64,000 nt of DNA, from contig NZ_PENS01000017.1 of the NCBI RefSeq assembly GCF_003144325.1, forward strand, positions 24,692-88,691, in the 5' to 3' direction. Shown here in pieces: positions 57,303 through 64,000 of this stretch. A model generated the notes under the pieces. The model did no database searches, was not told where the DNA came from, and was given only the letters and a program-made list of their open reading frames with translations. Within the stretch, counting starts at the first letter, position 1. Each line of letters starts with the position of its first letter. The DNA is from Proteus terrae. GTDB lineage: Bacteria > Pseudomonadota > Gammaproteobacteria > Enterobacterales > Enterobacteriaceae. The position numbers and the translations under genes are program-made.

Positions 57303-58235
57303 ATGACTAAAATTATTATAGATTGTGATCCGGGTGTAGATGACGCTATTGCTATTTTACTGGCGTTGGCGTCACCAGAAATAAAAGTGCTGGGGATCAC
57401 AACAGTAGCTGGAAATGTTGAGTTAGATAAAGTTCATGAGAATGCTCGTAATATTCTTTCATTTGTGTCACGGCCTGATATTCCTTTAGCCAGAGGATGT
57501 GAACGACCTTTGATAGCACGTAGGGGAAGTAAGACACAAGTACACGGCAATAACGGCCTTGCTGGTGTGATGTTACCAAAATCTAATTACACTTATCCCG
57601 ATATACATGCCGTCGATTTTATTATTGATACTGTGATGTCTAATCCTAAAGAAGTCACCCTTTGCCCGACAGCACCACTTACTAATATCGCCATGGCAAT
57701 GCTAAAAGAACCAAGGCTTAAGGATAATGTGAAAGATATTGTACTAATGGGAGGGGCTGCATTTTGTAATGGGAATATAACACCAGCAGCCGAATTCAAT
57801 TTTCATGTCGATCCACACGCGGCACATATTGTCTTTGATACAGCAGAACACATTACTATGTTGGGATTAGATGTCACACATAAAGCTGATATTCGAGCAG
57901 GTTTATGTCAGTCGTTAGAGCAAGGTAATGTCATTGCTAGAACAGCAGCAAAAATGTCTCGTGGATATGCTGCATTTGATCCCTTCTTACATGATCCTTG
58001 TGTAATAGGTTATCTAATCCGCCCAGATATTTTCACCGGTATAAATGGGCATATTGATATTGAATATGAATCACGCAAACTTTTTGGTTTAAGTTTTGCA
58101 ACAGTCCACGATGATCTAAGACCACCTAAAAATAATAGCAATTTGAATGAATGTCGTATGAATACGATGATAATCACCGATGTTCAATCGGAGAAATTAA
58201 TGTCACTAATATCTGAACGAATTTTATCTTTGTAA
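57303..58235 (+). CDS. Ribonucleoside hydrolase (RihA/B family)
   Basis: 310 residues: Ca2+-binding DCDPGVDDAIAILLALAS (D7, D9, D13, D14), HGNNGLAGVMLP, VLMGGAAFCNGNITPAAEFN and the C-terminal active-site block FLHDPCVIGYLIRPD with its His and Asp. It splits nucleosides into base and ribose. The ATG at 57,303 follows aaaggag. With the permease and kinase it makes a complete uptake-cleavage-phosphorylation pathway. Terminator follows. Confidence 0.92.
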   Translation: MTKIIIDCDPGVDDAIAILLALASPEIKVLGITTVAGNVELDKVHENARNILSFVSRPDIPLARGCERPLIARRGSKTQVHGNNGLAGVMLPKSNYTYPDIHAVDFIIDTVMSNPKEVTLCPTAPLTNIAMAMLKEPRLKDNVKDIVLMGGAAFCNGNITPAAEFNFHVDPHAAHIVFDTAEHITMLGLDVTHKADIRAGLCQSLEQGNVIARTAAKMSRGYAAFDPFLHDPCVIGYLIRPDIFTGINGHIDIEYESRKLFGLSFATVHDDLRPPKNNSNLNECRMNTMIITDVQSEKLMSLISERILSL

Positions 58236-58253
58236 TCTGAATCAAATAGAAAA

Positions 58254-58288
58254 ATACAGAGAAGTGTAGCTTCTCTGTATCAATTTTT
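58254..58288 (+). terminator. Terminator of the nucleoside operon
   Basis: Perfect 11-bp arms ATACAGAGAAG / CTTCTCTGTAT with a 5-base loop and a following T tract, 19 bases past the last stop. Confidence 0.85.
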
Positions 58289-58492
58289 ATTATATTATTT
58301 AAAAGTTAAGGTTACTTTCTCTCAATAATAATTGATTAATATTTTCTTGAAAATTAAACAAGAAATATCCTAATAATAACTTCATGCTATGTTTAAAAAT
58401 AAACAAATCTATTATGATAACTAATATCATAGTAATCGAATATTAGTGCTTACATAATTATTTATATATAACAATATATTAGGATAAAAAAC

Positions 58493-58942
58493 ATGGCTAG
58501 TTATAAAAAATTAATAGCTTTAATCGCTATATTATTTACCTGCATAATAGGGAACGCACATGCAGAGCAACGCCCTGATGTGGCAAATAATGTCATTGCC
58601 TATAAAGGTCAACAAGGAGTGATTGTTTGGACTCTACGTATTGGTGATCGTAATGCTAATGAAGCATTAGTACAGATCGAAGGTATTGATCATGACTGGA
58701 ATTTAAAAATTCAGAAGATGCAGGTCGAAAAAACAAGTAGAGATACCCGATATTCAATAAATACTAATGGAAATAAATTTGTTGCTCTAATTATTGAGAA
58801 TAAATGCTGTGGTAACCTTTATATACCAGGAGAACCTCAGCCTATATCAGTAAATTACGCTGAAGGGATATCCCATGAAGGTAATGCACAAGCATTTCTC
58901 ACTGATTATCTTCAAGCTCAGAATAATGAAATCAATAAATAA
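58493..58942 (+). CDS. Exported protein of unknown function
   Basis: 149 residues with a signal peptide (ending AHA near residue 24). The mature part has beta-rich stretches (NVIAYKGQQGVIVWTLRIGD, FVALIIENKCCGNLYIPGEP) and a Cys pair CC. No family recognised. aggat before the ATG; alone between the nucleoside operon and the integrative relic. Confidence 0.7.
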   Translation: MASYKKLIALIAILFTCIIGNAHAEQRPDVANNVIAYKGQQGVIVWTLRIGDRNANEALVQIEGIDHDWNLKIQKMQVEKTSRDTRYSINTNGNKFVALIIENKCCGNLYIPGEPQPISVNYAEGISHEGNAQAFLTDYLQAQNNEINK

Positions 58943-59399
58943 GTCTTTAAAATTATTTTGATATTAAATAGGTGAGTTTTATTGATTATTTTCTCACCTA
59001 TTTAATAGAACGAAAAAAACAGCCCTGACATGCCAATAACTCCCCATAAAAAAGATAAAATAATTATTTAAGCTAGCTAATTAGAATGAATAATCAGTTA
59101 ATTTGGCTAAAATAAAAATAACTGAAAATTGAAAATAAGAATCATTAGTATTAAAATAATATTCTATATAATGGAATTGATTATTTATTAGGATCCGAAT
59201 ATGAATAAAAAATATTATATTAATACCTGCAGTAATTGAAGTGGCTTTAACAAAAAATTTGTTTCCATATTTTCAATATTGTTAAATATATCTTGAGTAT
59301 ATTAGAGGTTCCAAAATAACTTAACAACCACTCTAACTATACAAAAAACCACACAACAAATGGTAGAGCTTTCAAGAGAAGTCAGGAGACAATAACTTT
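58943..59399. other. Gene-free stretch before the integrative relic
   Basis: About 450 AT-rich bases; short ORFs are broken by many stops. Nothing identified. Confidence 0.4.
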
Positions 59400-59421
59400 G
59401 TTGAATTACTTGATTTACTTG

Positions 59422-60005
59422 CTATTAGGAGATGCTAGGAGGGGAGGAAAGAACCATATATAGCAATCAACACATTGATAATAAATAATTATTTAAATTC
59501 TAACTTTATAGTTCCCCCAAAATGTACCCCCTAATATTTTTATCATGCCTGTTTTGAGGTGATTTTTAATCTCATGTTAGCCCTATACTTTCCAGTAACA
59601 TCATTGCATAAATATCATCAATAGTAATTTCATTGTAGATAATAAAACACCAACCAGAAATAACCCTACCCTGTGTTTTTCACGACTCCGTTTCAAACGG
59701 AAGCGTAAATCTAACACTAACGCTATTTCAAATGACAGCAGTGATTAACTTGTTAATTTGCACACCTCATATTGATGTGTACAAAATAGAATGGGTAGGC
59801 TGGTGGACTAATTCGAACCACCCCGATATTTTAGGTTAGTTGAACTGGTCATCTTAAAGAGGGTCAGTTATGAACTAGGCTAATAATATTGAGTTAGTTT
59901 AAAGAGGAAAAAATGCCCTGTTTACTGTGAACTATAAGGCTAAAATTTCAGGAACGAATAAACACAGAGAAATACGCCATTAGATCAACAAAAAATACCT
60001 TATAT
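59422..60005. other. Gene-free DNA inside the relic
   Basis: About 580 bases with no supported gene. A short minus-strand frame at about 59,578-59,670 (NEITIDDIYAMMLLESIGLT) may be a coding fragment but could not be assigned. Confidence 0.35.
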
Positions 60006-60240
60006 TGTTGACGTTTCGTTGACATATGTTTTGTCTGTTAATCATTCCAGAAGCATTGATATAACTGCCTTTAGCGCACATTTAATTGTGATCAATTCGG
60101 ACTTATAAAAATTTATATAAAGGTGATATTTTGATAACGTCAATCGTATAAGCAAATCCACAAGCATAATGTCAACAATTTCTATGACTTTAGGTCAACG
60201 TAACGTCAAAATTGATGCTATCAGTGTCAAAAATGATATA
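60006..60240. repeat. Cluster of GTTGAC / GTCAA words
   Basis: Seven occurrences of GTTGAC(G/A) or its complement type (A)(C/T)GTCAA lie in 235 bases (for example 60,008, 60,019, 60,138, 60,171, 60,194, 60,203 and 60,229, approximately), in both orientations. This resembles an iteron or protein-binding array of a mobile element. Confidence 0.4.
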
Positions 60241-60338
60241 AATAATTGTGGTTCCGTGTGTAGCCCAGTAACTAGCTCATTGATGATTTTTTATATATGG
60301 GAAATTATCAGCTCTAATATTTCAGCGTTACGATGGCA

Positions 60339-60375
60339 GCGTTAAACAAAAAACTTGCTTTATATGTTTAACGCT
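60339..60375. terminator. Inverted repeat after the lipoprotein gene
   Basis: Perfect 10-bp arms AGCGTTAAAC / GTTTAACGCT with a 17-base loop, 34 bases past the stop of the minus-strand lipoprotein gene; a possible terminator without a T run. Confidence 0.45.
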
Positions 60376-60408
60376 ATGTGTTGGAAAAATTATTCGTTTT
60401 CGCGGGTT

Positions 60409-61092
60409 CTAATTACCAGAGAAATTACTTATAACTTCATATGTCAATGAATTATCAGAGCTATTTATAATTTTCAATTTAACATTTTCATAAGAAATAA
60501 TATTATTTTCTTTAAGGTTATATTGAATATTATTACCAAACCCTTGATTTTCTATATTTGAGCCTATTTTTCTATAACTAATATCTACAATTTGATCATT
60601 TATCCCATTAAAAATTAAAGCCTGCTCAAATGAATTACCATCGGAATTATTTAGCTTAAGATATTCAATTTTAGCCTTATCGCTACAAACAACTACATTC
60701 AAGTCAGTTACAATACAAATTTCATCAGTATTAGTTCCTTTTTTTATTAAAATTGAACTCCATGGTTGACCAAGCTCCTCAACAACTACAGAACCAGAGT
60801 CAATAGTTTGAGTTGGCATATAAAAATCACCTTTGTCGCTTGAACCAACTTTTTTGAATACACCAGGAATAATTTTATAAACCAAATCTATTTGTATTGG
60901 GTTTAGTATCTTAATCGCACTCAGTTCACTTATGTTACCTTCTCTTACTAAAGTTTGACCTATGATCGCACGATTAACACTCCCTACTTTCGGCTCGCTT
61001 ATTTTATACGAGTCTGGAGTGTAATTATATTCTGTCACGGCACATCCAGATAAAGCAAAAACACAACCAACAGAAACTAATAAATTTTTCAT
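60409..61092 (-). CDS. Lipoprotein of unknown function in the integrative relic
   Basis: 227 residues: lipoprotein signal (MKNLLVSVGCVFALSGC, lipobox LSGC) followed by a beta-rich mature part (EICIVTDLNVVVCSDKAKIE, LTYEVISNFSGN). Ala after Cys suits outer-membrane sorting. The start at 61,092 leaves out an improbable 12-residue extension. No family recognised. It is cargo of the element or a neighbouring gene captured by it. Confidence 0.7.
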   Translation of the reverse strand: MKNLLVSVGCVFALSGCAVTEYNYTPDSYKISEPKVGSVNRAIIGQTLVREGNISELSAIKILNPIQIDLVYKIIPGVFKKVGSSDKGDFYMPTQTIDSGSVVVEELGQPWSSILIKKGTNTDEICIVTDLNVVVCSDKAKIEYLKLNNSDGNSFEQALIFNGINDQIVDISYRKIGSNIENQGFGNNIQYNLKENNIISYENVKLKIINSSDNSLTYEVISNFSGN

Positions 61093-61153
61093 TTTGATAA
61101 AACTCTCGTCACAAACACAAATTAACATTAAAGATTACATTTACATACAGATG

Positions 61154-61504
61154 CTAGCAAGTAACTATCTGTACCCCTGTTAGCTGATAACCATTAAACC
61201 ATTCATAGCGATCTGTAGCGGTTACTTTATTTCCTTTCTGGCAGGTCATTAGCTCCAGCGCGTTAATATCGAATGCCACTATCTTTAATGGGTATGGACT
61301 ACGCTTGTCACTCTCGGCCTGAATAGTCATTGTGGCCATAACTTTACCTGTGGCTGTTTTAATTCGCCCTGGTGTTTTTATTACCGTTCCTGACGTGGTG
61401 ATCTTGATTAATTTTGCTTTTTTCATTTTTGGTTTATTAATCTTGATACCATCACAATATAAGCTATTGGTTAAAATAAAATGCTTATAGGGACTCTGGA
61501 ACAT
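61154..61504 (-). CDS. OB-fold/SSB-like protein of an integrative element
   Basis: 116 residues from 61,504, or 90 from ATG 61,426. The body, MKKAKLIKITTSGTVIKTPG then ATGKVMATMTIQAESDKRSP and YPLKIVAFDINALELMTCQK, ending GYQLTGVQIVTC, has the strand pattern of single-stranded DNA-binding (PriB/SSB-like) proteins common in P4-like elements. Start unsure because neither has a strong ribosome site. Next to the broken integrase on the same strand. Confidence 0.6.
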   Translation of the reverse strand: MFQSPYKHFILTNSLYCDGIKINKPKMKKAKLIKITTSGTVIKTPGRIKTATGKVMATMTIQAESDKRSPYPLKIVAFDINALELMTCQKGNKVTATDRYEWFNGYQLTGVQIVTC

Positions 61505-61558
61505 CGGATAATAATTCCAATTTCTAGGGGTGATCTAAACATTAATTTATCCATAATG

Positions 61559-61577
61559 ATACGGGATTATCCCGTAT
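61559..61577. repeat. Short perfect inverted repeat after the integrase remnant
   Basis: ATACGGGA-TTA-TCCCGTAT overlaps the end of the integrase remnant. Confidence 0.5.
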
Positions 61578-62213
61578 GTAGATATACCTGTTGATTATGC
61601 TTAATTCCGTTGATTGGGTGTATCTGTTTTAGCAACTCAATAACCTACTCTGATAATGGTACAATATGAAGGCGACGCATTTTCATTTTTTCAGCCGGTA
61701 TTTCCCATACTCCAGTATCAAAATTAATTTCTGACCATTCCACCTTTCTCAATTCGCCTGGTCGAACTCCAGTTAATATAAGTATCCTCAGTGCCACTCT
61801 CACAATCTGGCTCCCCATGTACTTATCTATAGAAGAAAGAAACTCTGGTAATTCACTAACTGAAAGGTGGGCGTAGTGGTAGTGCTCACGCTTATGTGGT
61901 ACAAGGCACTGGCTAAATCTGGTGCAGGATTATACTCAGTCCTACCAGTAATAATGCCGTACTTCCACACCTCACCGCAACGTTGGCGCACTTTCTTTAG
62001 CTTCTCGGTTGCCCCGCACTTTTCCATAATAGAAAGCACTTCAAGTAATTCCATGGGTTGATTTCAGCAATCGGGCGATTACCTATATCCTATATAAGGA
62101 AAGACGTCTTTCTTAAATGCGTCCATCATGTCATCACGATAACCAACAGACCAGCGATCCTTTTTGCCTTTATACCATTCAAGGGCAATATTTTTAAAGG
62201 TGGTTAGCTTCAT
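61567..62213 (-). pseudogene. P4-type tyrosine integrase, truncated and broken
   Basis: Consecutive pieces of one integrase in several frames: TFKNIALEWYKGKKDRWSVG and DDMMDAFKKDVFPYIG (62,213 leftwards), NRPIAEIN, MELLEVLSIMEKCGATEKLK then RQRCGEVWKYGIITGRTEYN and PAPDLASAL, and after another frame change VPHKREHYHYAHLSVSELPE, LRILILTGVRPGELRKVEWS and AEKMKMRRLHIVPLSE followed by a stop. The N-terminal arm-binding domain and the C-terminal catalytic Tyr region are absent. The Arg of TGVRPGEL is kept. Non-functional. Confidence 0.85.
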
Positions 62214-62376
62214 TTGGGGATACTCAAATCATGGGGTATAAATGTACCCCATATGTATCAGCTAGAGGGGGTAATTTTCAATAGACGATAGTAGACGTTG
62301 GAATAATGGGATTTAGTTGAAATGCTTGATTTACTTGGGATTGGGAAACTTTAGAAGACGTTGCTAGAAGTGAAGA

Positions 62377-62464
62377 TGGCGGAGGAGGAGAGATTCGAAC
62401 TCTCGGATGGTTTCCCATCGGCGGTTTTCAAGACCGCTGCCTTCAGCCGCTCGGCCACCCCTCC
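62377..62464 (-). tRNA. serT: tRNA-Ser (anticodon TGA)
   Basis: 88 bases with encoded CCA. Acceptor arms GGAGGGG / CTCCTCC pair (one G-T), a long variable arm, anticodon loop CTTGAAA with TGA, and T loop GTTCGAATC. It has the E. coli serT neighbours (tusE, yccX, hspQ) and served as integration target for the relic at its 3' side. Confidence 0.95.
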
Positions 62465-62646
62465 GCAATGGGGAGCAATATAAACACCTATGCTTATGTT
62501 GTAAAGCCCTTATCGTACTGTTTGCCGTAAAATTAAACGCATCACAAGTCAATGGCTTAATTTATCAACGATTTATGGGTTCTACTTGGGTATTTTCCTT
62601 ATTTTTGCTAAATTAGCGGTATTATTTTTGATTGGTTGCTACTCAC

Positions 62647-62976
62647 ATGTTTGTATTTAACGGAAAAGAAATCGAGACAGATAGTCACGGTTATTTAAAA
62701 AATAGCAATGAGTGGAATGAAGATATGGTTCCAACATTAGCTGAACTAGAAGAAATTGAGCTTACAGAACAACATTGGGAGATTATCCGTTTTGTTCGCC
62801 AATTTTATTTAGAGTTTAATACCTCTCCTGCTATTCGTATGCTAGTAAAAGCACTTGCACAAAAATATGGCGATGAAAAGGGAAATAGCCGTTATCTTTA
62901 TCGTTTGTTTCCTAAAGGCCCTGCAAAACAAGCTACAAAACTTGCTGGTTTACCAAAACCCGTTAAATGTATTTAA
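62647..62976 (+). CDS. tusE: Sulfur relay protein TusE
   Basis: 109 residues, as E. coli TusE/Ycc[41 protein letters not shown] and the end [19 protein letters not shown] with the essential penultimate Cys. It accepts sulfur from TusBCD and passes it to MnmA for tRNA 2-thiouridine. Start at 62,647 by homology; the frame upstream uses TTG. Confidence 0.94.
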   Translation: MFVFNGKEIETDSHGYLKNSNEWNEDMVPTLAELEEIELTEQHWEIIRFVRQFYLEFNTSPAIRMLVKALAQKYGDEKGNSRYLYRLFPKGPAKQATKLAGLPKPVKCI

Positions 62977-63019
62977 TATTATCTTTCGATAAAGATAATT
63001 AGAAATCATTAAAATAATA

Positions 63020-63301
63020 TTACTCATAATGGTGGATTGAAAAATCTGCCATTTTTTCATATTCACAAGATGTTGCTGACCAAAATGTAATTTTGGCGCT
63101 TCTTGGGCCACCAGCATCTAACCAATCCTCAAATTCTTTTAACGCATTTTCTTTCGCAAAAGCCTTTACTCCCACGCTACCATCATCACGATTCCAAACA
63201 TATCCTGTTATTGGTTGTTTTTTCATCCATTGATAAGTAAAAAAACGAAAACCAACACCTTGAACTCGCCCTTGAATAATATATTCTCTACCGATTTTCA
63301 T
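63020..63301 (-). CDS. yccX: Acylphosphatase YccX
   Basis: 93 residues with the acylphosphatase signature GRVQGVGFRFFTYQWMKKQP (catalytic Arg and the loop before it) and GYVWNRDDGSVGVKAFA, which holds the catalytic Asn. It hydrolyses acyl phosphates. Start ATG 63,301 after agaaggg. Convergent with tusE, as in E. coli; rlmI, which sits between yccX and hspQ there, is absent. Confidence 0.93.
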   Translation of the reverse strand: MKIGREYIIQGRVQGVGFRFFTYQWMKKQPITGYVWNRDDGSVGVKAFAKENALKEFEDWLDAGGPRSAKITFWSATSCEYEKMADFSIHHYE

Positions 63302-63432
63302 ATGCCCTTCTAATACTATTTTCAAATAAAAATTCTGTCTAGGTTATTGTCTTTTCTTTATACAATAGATAATCTGATTTTGTGAGGTTCTTTATTCATA
63401 ATGAAAGCAAAGGATTATATTTTTTTCAAATC

Positions 63433-63460
63433 CTTGAAATTTCACTTTGTACCCTCATAT
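63433..63460 (+). promoter_or_regulatory. Sigma-32-like heat-shock promoter of hspQ
   Basis: -35 CTTGAAA (63,433-63,439), 12-base spacer, -10 CCCTCATAT (63,452-63,460), close to the sigma-32 pattern CTTGAAA-N12-14-CCCCATNT, 40 bases before hspQ, a heat-shock gene in E. coli. Confidence 0.7.
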
Positions 63461-63500
63461 ATATAACCAATAAGCAAGGCTATATGGAGGTGATACTATG

Positions 63501-63818
63501 ATGACCGCCAGCAAATTTGGGATAGGACAGCAAGTTAGACATAAATTACTCGGCTACTTAGGCGTTGTTGTCGATGTGGATGCTGAATATTCCCTTGATC
63601 AACCTAATGAAGATGATATTGCATCTAATGTGACCTTGCGAGCAGCACCTTGGTACCATGTTGTGATGGAAGATGATGAAGGACAACCCGTTCATACTTA
63701 TCTTGCTGAAGCACAGATAACTTATGAAGTTTCAGATGAACACTTAGATAATGACTCATTAGATGAGTTATCACAGTCAATTCGTAGCCAATTACAGGCA
63801 CCACGATTAAGAAATTAA
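63501..63818 (+). CDS. hspQ: Heat shock protein HspQ
   Basis: 105 residues, the E. coli length: [56 protein letters not shown] and the end [10 protein letters not shown]. It binds hemimethylated oriC DNA in one report and acts as a specificity enhancer of Lon. Two adjacent ATG codons follow ggaggtgat; the second is chosen to match the E. coli N-terminus. A terminator follows. Confidence 0.94.
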   Translation: MTASKFGIGQQVRHKLLGYLGVVVDVDAEYSLDQPNEDDIASNVTLRAAPWYHVVMEDDEGQPVHTYLAEAQITYEVSDEHLDNDSLDELSQSIRSQLQAPRLRN

Positions 63819-63858
63819 CTTAATTAATCTATATAAGCAGTGATCTGAATGAAATGAT

Positions 63859-63887
63859 AATCGCCGATTTGTTTTCGGCGATTTTAT
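63859..63887 (+). terminator. Terminator after hspQ
   Basis: Arms AATCGCCGA / TCGGCGATT with an 7-base loop and T-rich tail, 41 bases beyond the stop. Confidence 0.85.
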
Positions 63888-63901
63888 TATGGCTTTAGCC
63901 A

Positions 63902-63952
63902 GTTTAAGTCGCGCTAGCGTCTTAAACATAAAACCACCTGCTTTGCAGGTGG
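63902..63952. other. Palindrome plus hairpin, possible IS200/IS605-type left end
   Basis: A near-perfect palindrome (outer arms GTTTAAG / CTTAAAC, inner CGC-GCTA-GCG, 63,902-63,927) is followed by a hairpin CCACCTG-CTTTG-CAGGTGG (63,934-63,952). Subterminal hairpins of this sort mark ends of IS200/IS605 insertion sequences, whose transposase would start beyond the window. The window ends before this can be confirmed. Confidence 0.35.
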
Positions 63953-64000
63953 CGTTCAAGGGTTATACCAAGAAAAACACCTTTCCGTTACGATATAGAT

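Larger units (their letters stand above)
59400..62396. mobile_element. Relic of a P4-type integrative element at tRNA-Ser
   Basis: A broken P4-type integrase gene lies just beyond the 3' end of tRNA-Ser, the classic position for such elements. A 22-base word at 59,400-59,421 and 62,316-62,337 differs at only two positions, and each copy is followed by GCTAGGAG or GCTAGAAG and a GGAGG-rich stretch, making a degenerate direct repeat that may mark old attachment sites. Inside are a lipoprotein gene, an OB-fold-like gene and long non-coding DNA. Confidence 0.55.

Noticed and set aside
59201..59239. Short ORF starting MNKKYYINTCSN
   Set aside because: Only 12 codons, followed by further stops; ribosome site weak, nothing recognisable.
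61867..62061. 64-codon plus-strand ORF at the integrase relic
   Set aside because: Opposite-strand shadow of the integrase fragments, whose family match is clear.
28511..62376. Search for CRISPR arrays, rRNA genes and complete insertion sequences
   Set aside because: No regularly spaced repeats, rRNA segments or intact transposase genes were seen.

Overview
The window is chromosomal DNA from an AT-rich enteric bacterium, almost certainly Proteus (P. mirabilis or a close relative). The housekeeping genes match Enterobacterales families over their full length, and their order follows the E. coli regions around lysP-yeiE-yeiH-nfo, yeiP-lpxT-mepS and yejG-bcr-rsuA-radD-rplY-yejK-yejL-yejM-proL, then the hspQ-yccX-tusE-serT region. 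The low GC content, the plaP putrescine importer and the abundance of fimbria-like genes also fit Proteus. All family calls come from reading the sequence and remembered homologues; no database search was run.

Layout. (1) 1-600: a frameshifted fimbrial subunit. (2) 1,149-2,727: plaP preceded by an overlapping small ORF that looks like a leader. (3) 3,495-7,910: a Fur-box-headed iron uptake locus with FecCD-type permease, ATPase and TonB-dependent receptor, but no binding protein. (4) 8,038-28,510: a conserved core block (lysP, yeiE, yeiH, nfo, an orphan fruK, a NUDIX hydrolase, mtr, efpL/yeiP, two small pilin-like proteins, lpxT, mepS, yejG, bcr, rsuA, radD, rplY, yejK, yejL, yejM, tRNA-Pro(GGG)). 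(5) 28,511-36,164: an accessory stretch downstream of tRNA-Pro, rich in decayed genes (ClbS/DfsB, DUF1543, SMI1/KNR4 and an unknown tail-anchored protein), with small genes for a lipoprotein and a Fur-box ORF, and the first of two RyhB-type sRNAs. (6) 36,165-46,860: methyltransferase, a third small pilin-like protein, the second RyhB-type sRNA, lpxP, a cold-shock protein, hydrolase, MliC-like inhibitor, Rob-type regulator, C69 peptidase and a LysR regulator. (7) 46,912-58,942: AbgA-like amidohydrolase, cbpAM, yeaR-yoaG with an NsrR-like site, a PACE efflux pump with divergent LysR regulator, an orphan iron-siderophore binding protein with a strong Fur box, a nucleoside salvage operon headed by an HTH-ribokinase fusion, and a secreted protein. 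(8) 59,400-62,464: relic of a P4-type integrative element at tRNA-Ser(UGA). (9) 62,647-64,000: tusE, yccX, hspQ with a sigma-32-like promoter, and a palindrome/hairpin pair at the edge that may be an insertion sequence end.

How parts work together. Iron is the recurring theme: at least five Fur-box-like sites control a transport operon, an orphan binding protein that could complete it, a 53-residue ORF, and two RyhB paralogues 4.2 kb apart. Nucleosides can be imported (CNT permease), cleaved (nucleoside hydrolase) and the ribose phosphorylated (kinase), probably under autoregulation through paired inverted repeats. The most novel-looking protein observation is a dispersed family of three ~80-residue exported proteins sharing a C-x12-C pattern, two of which share a promoter-region motif. 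Many accessory genes carry single-base frameshifts whereas core genes do not, pointing to true decay, although a sequencing cause needs excluding.
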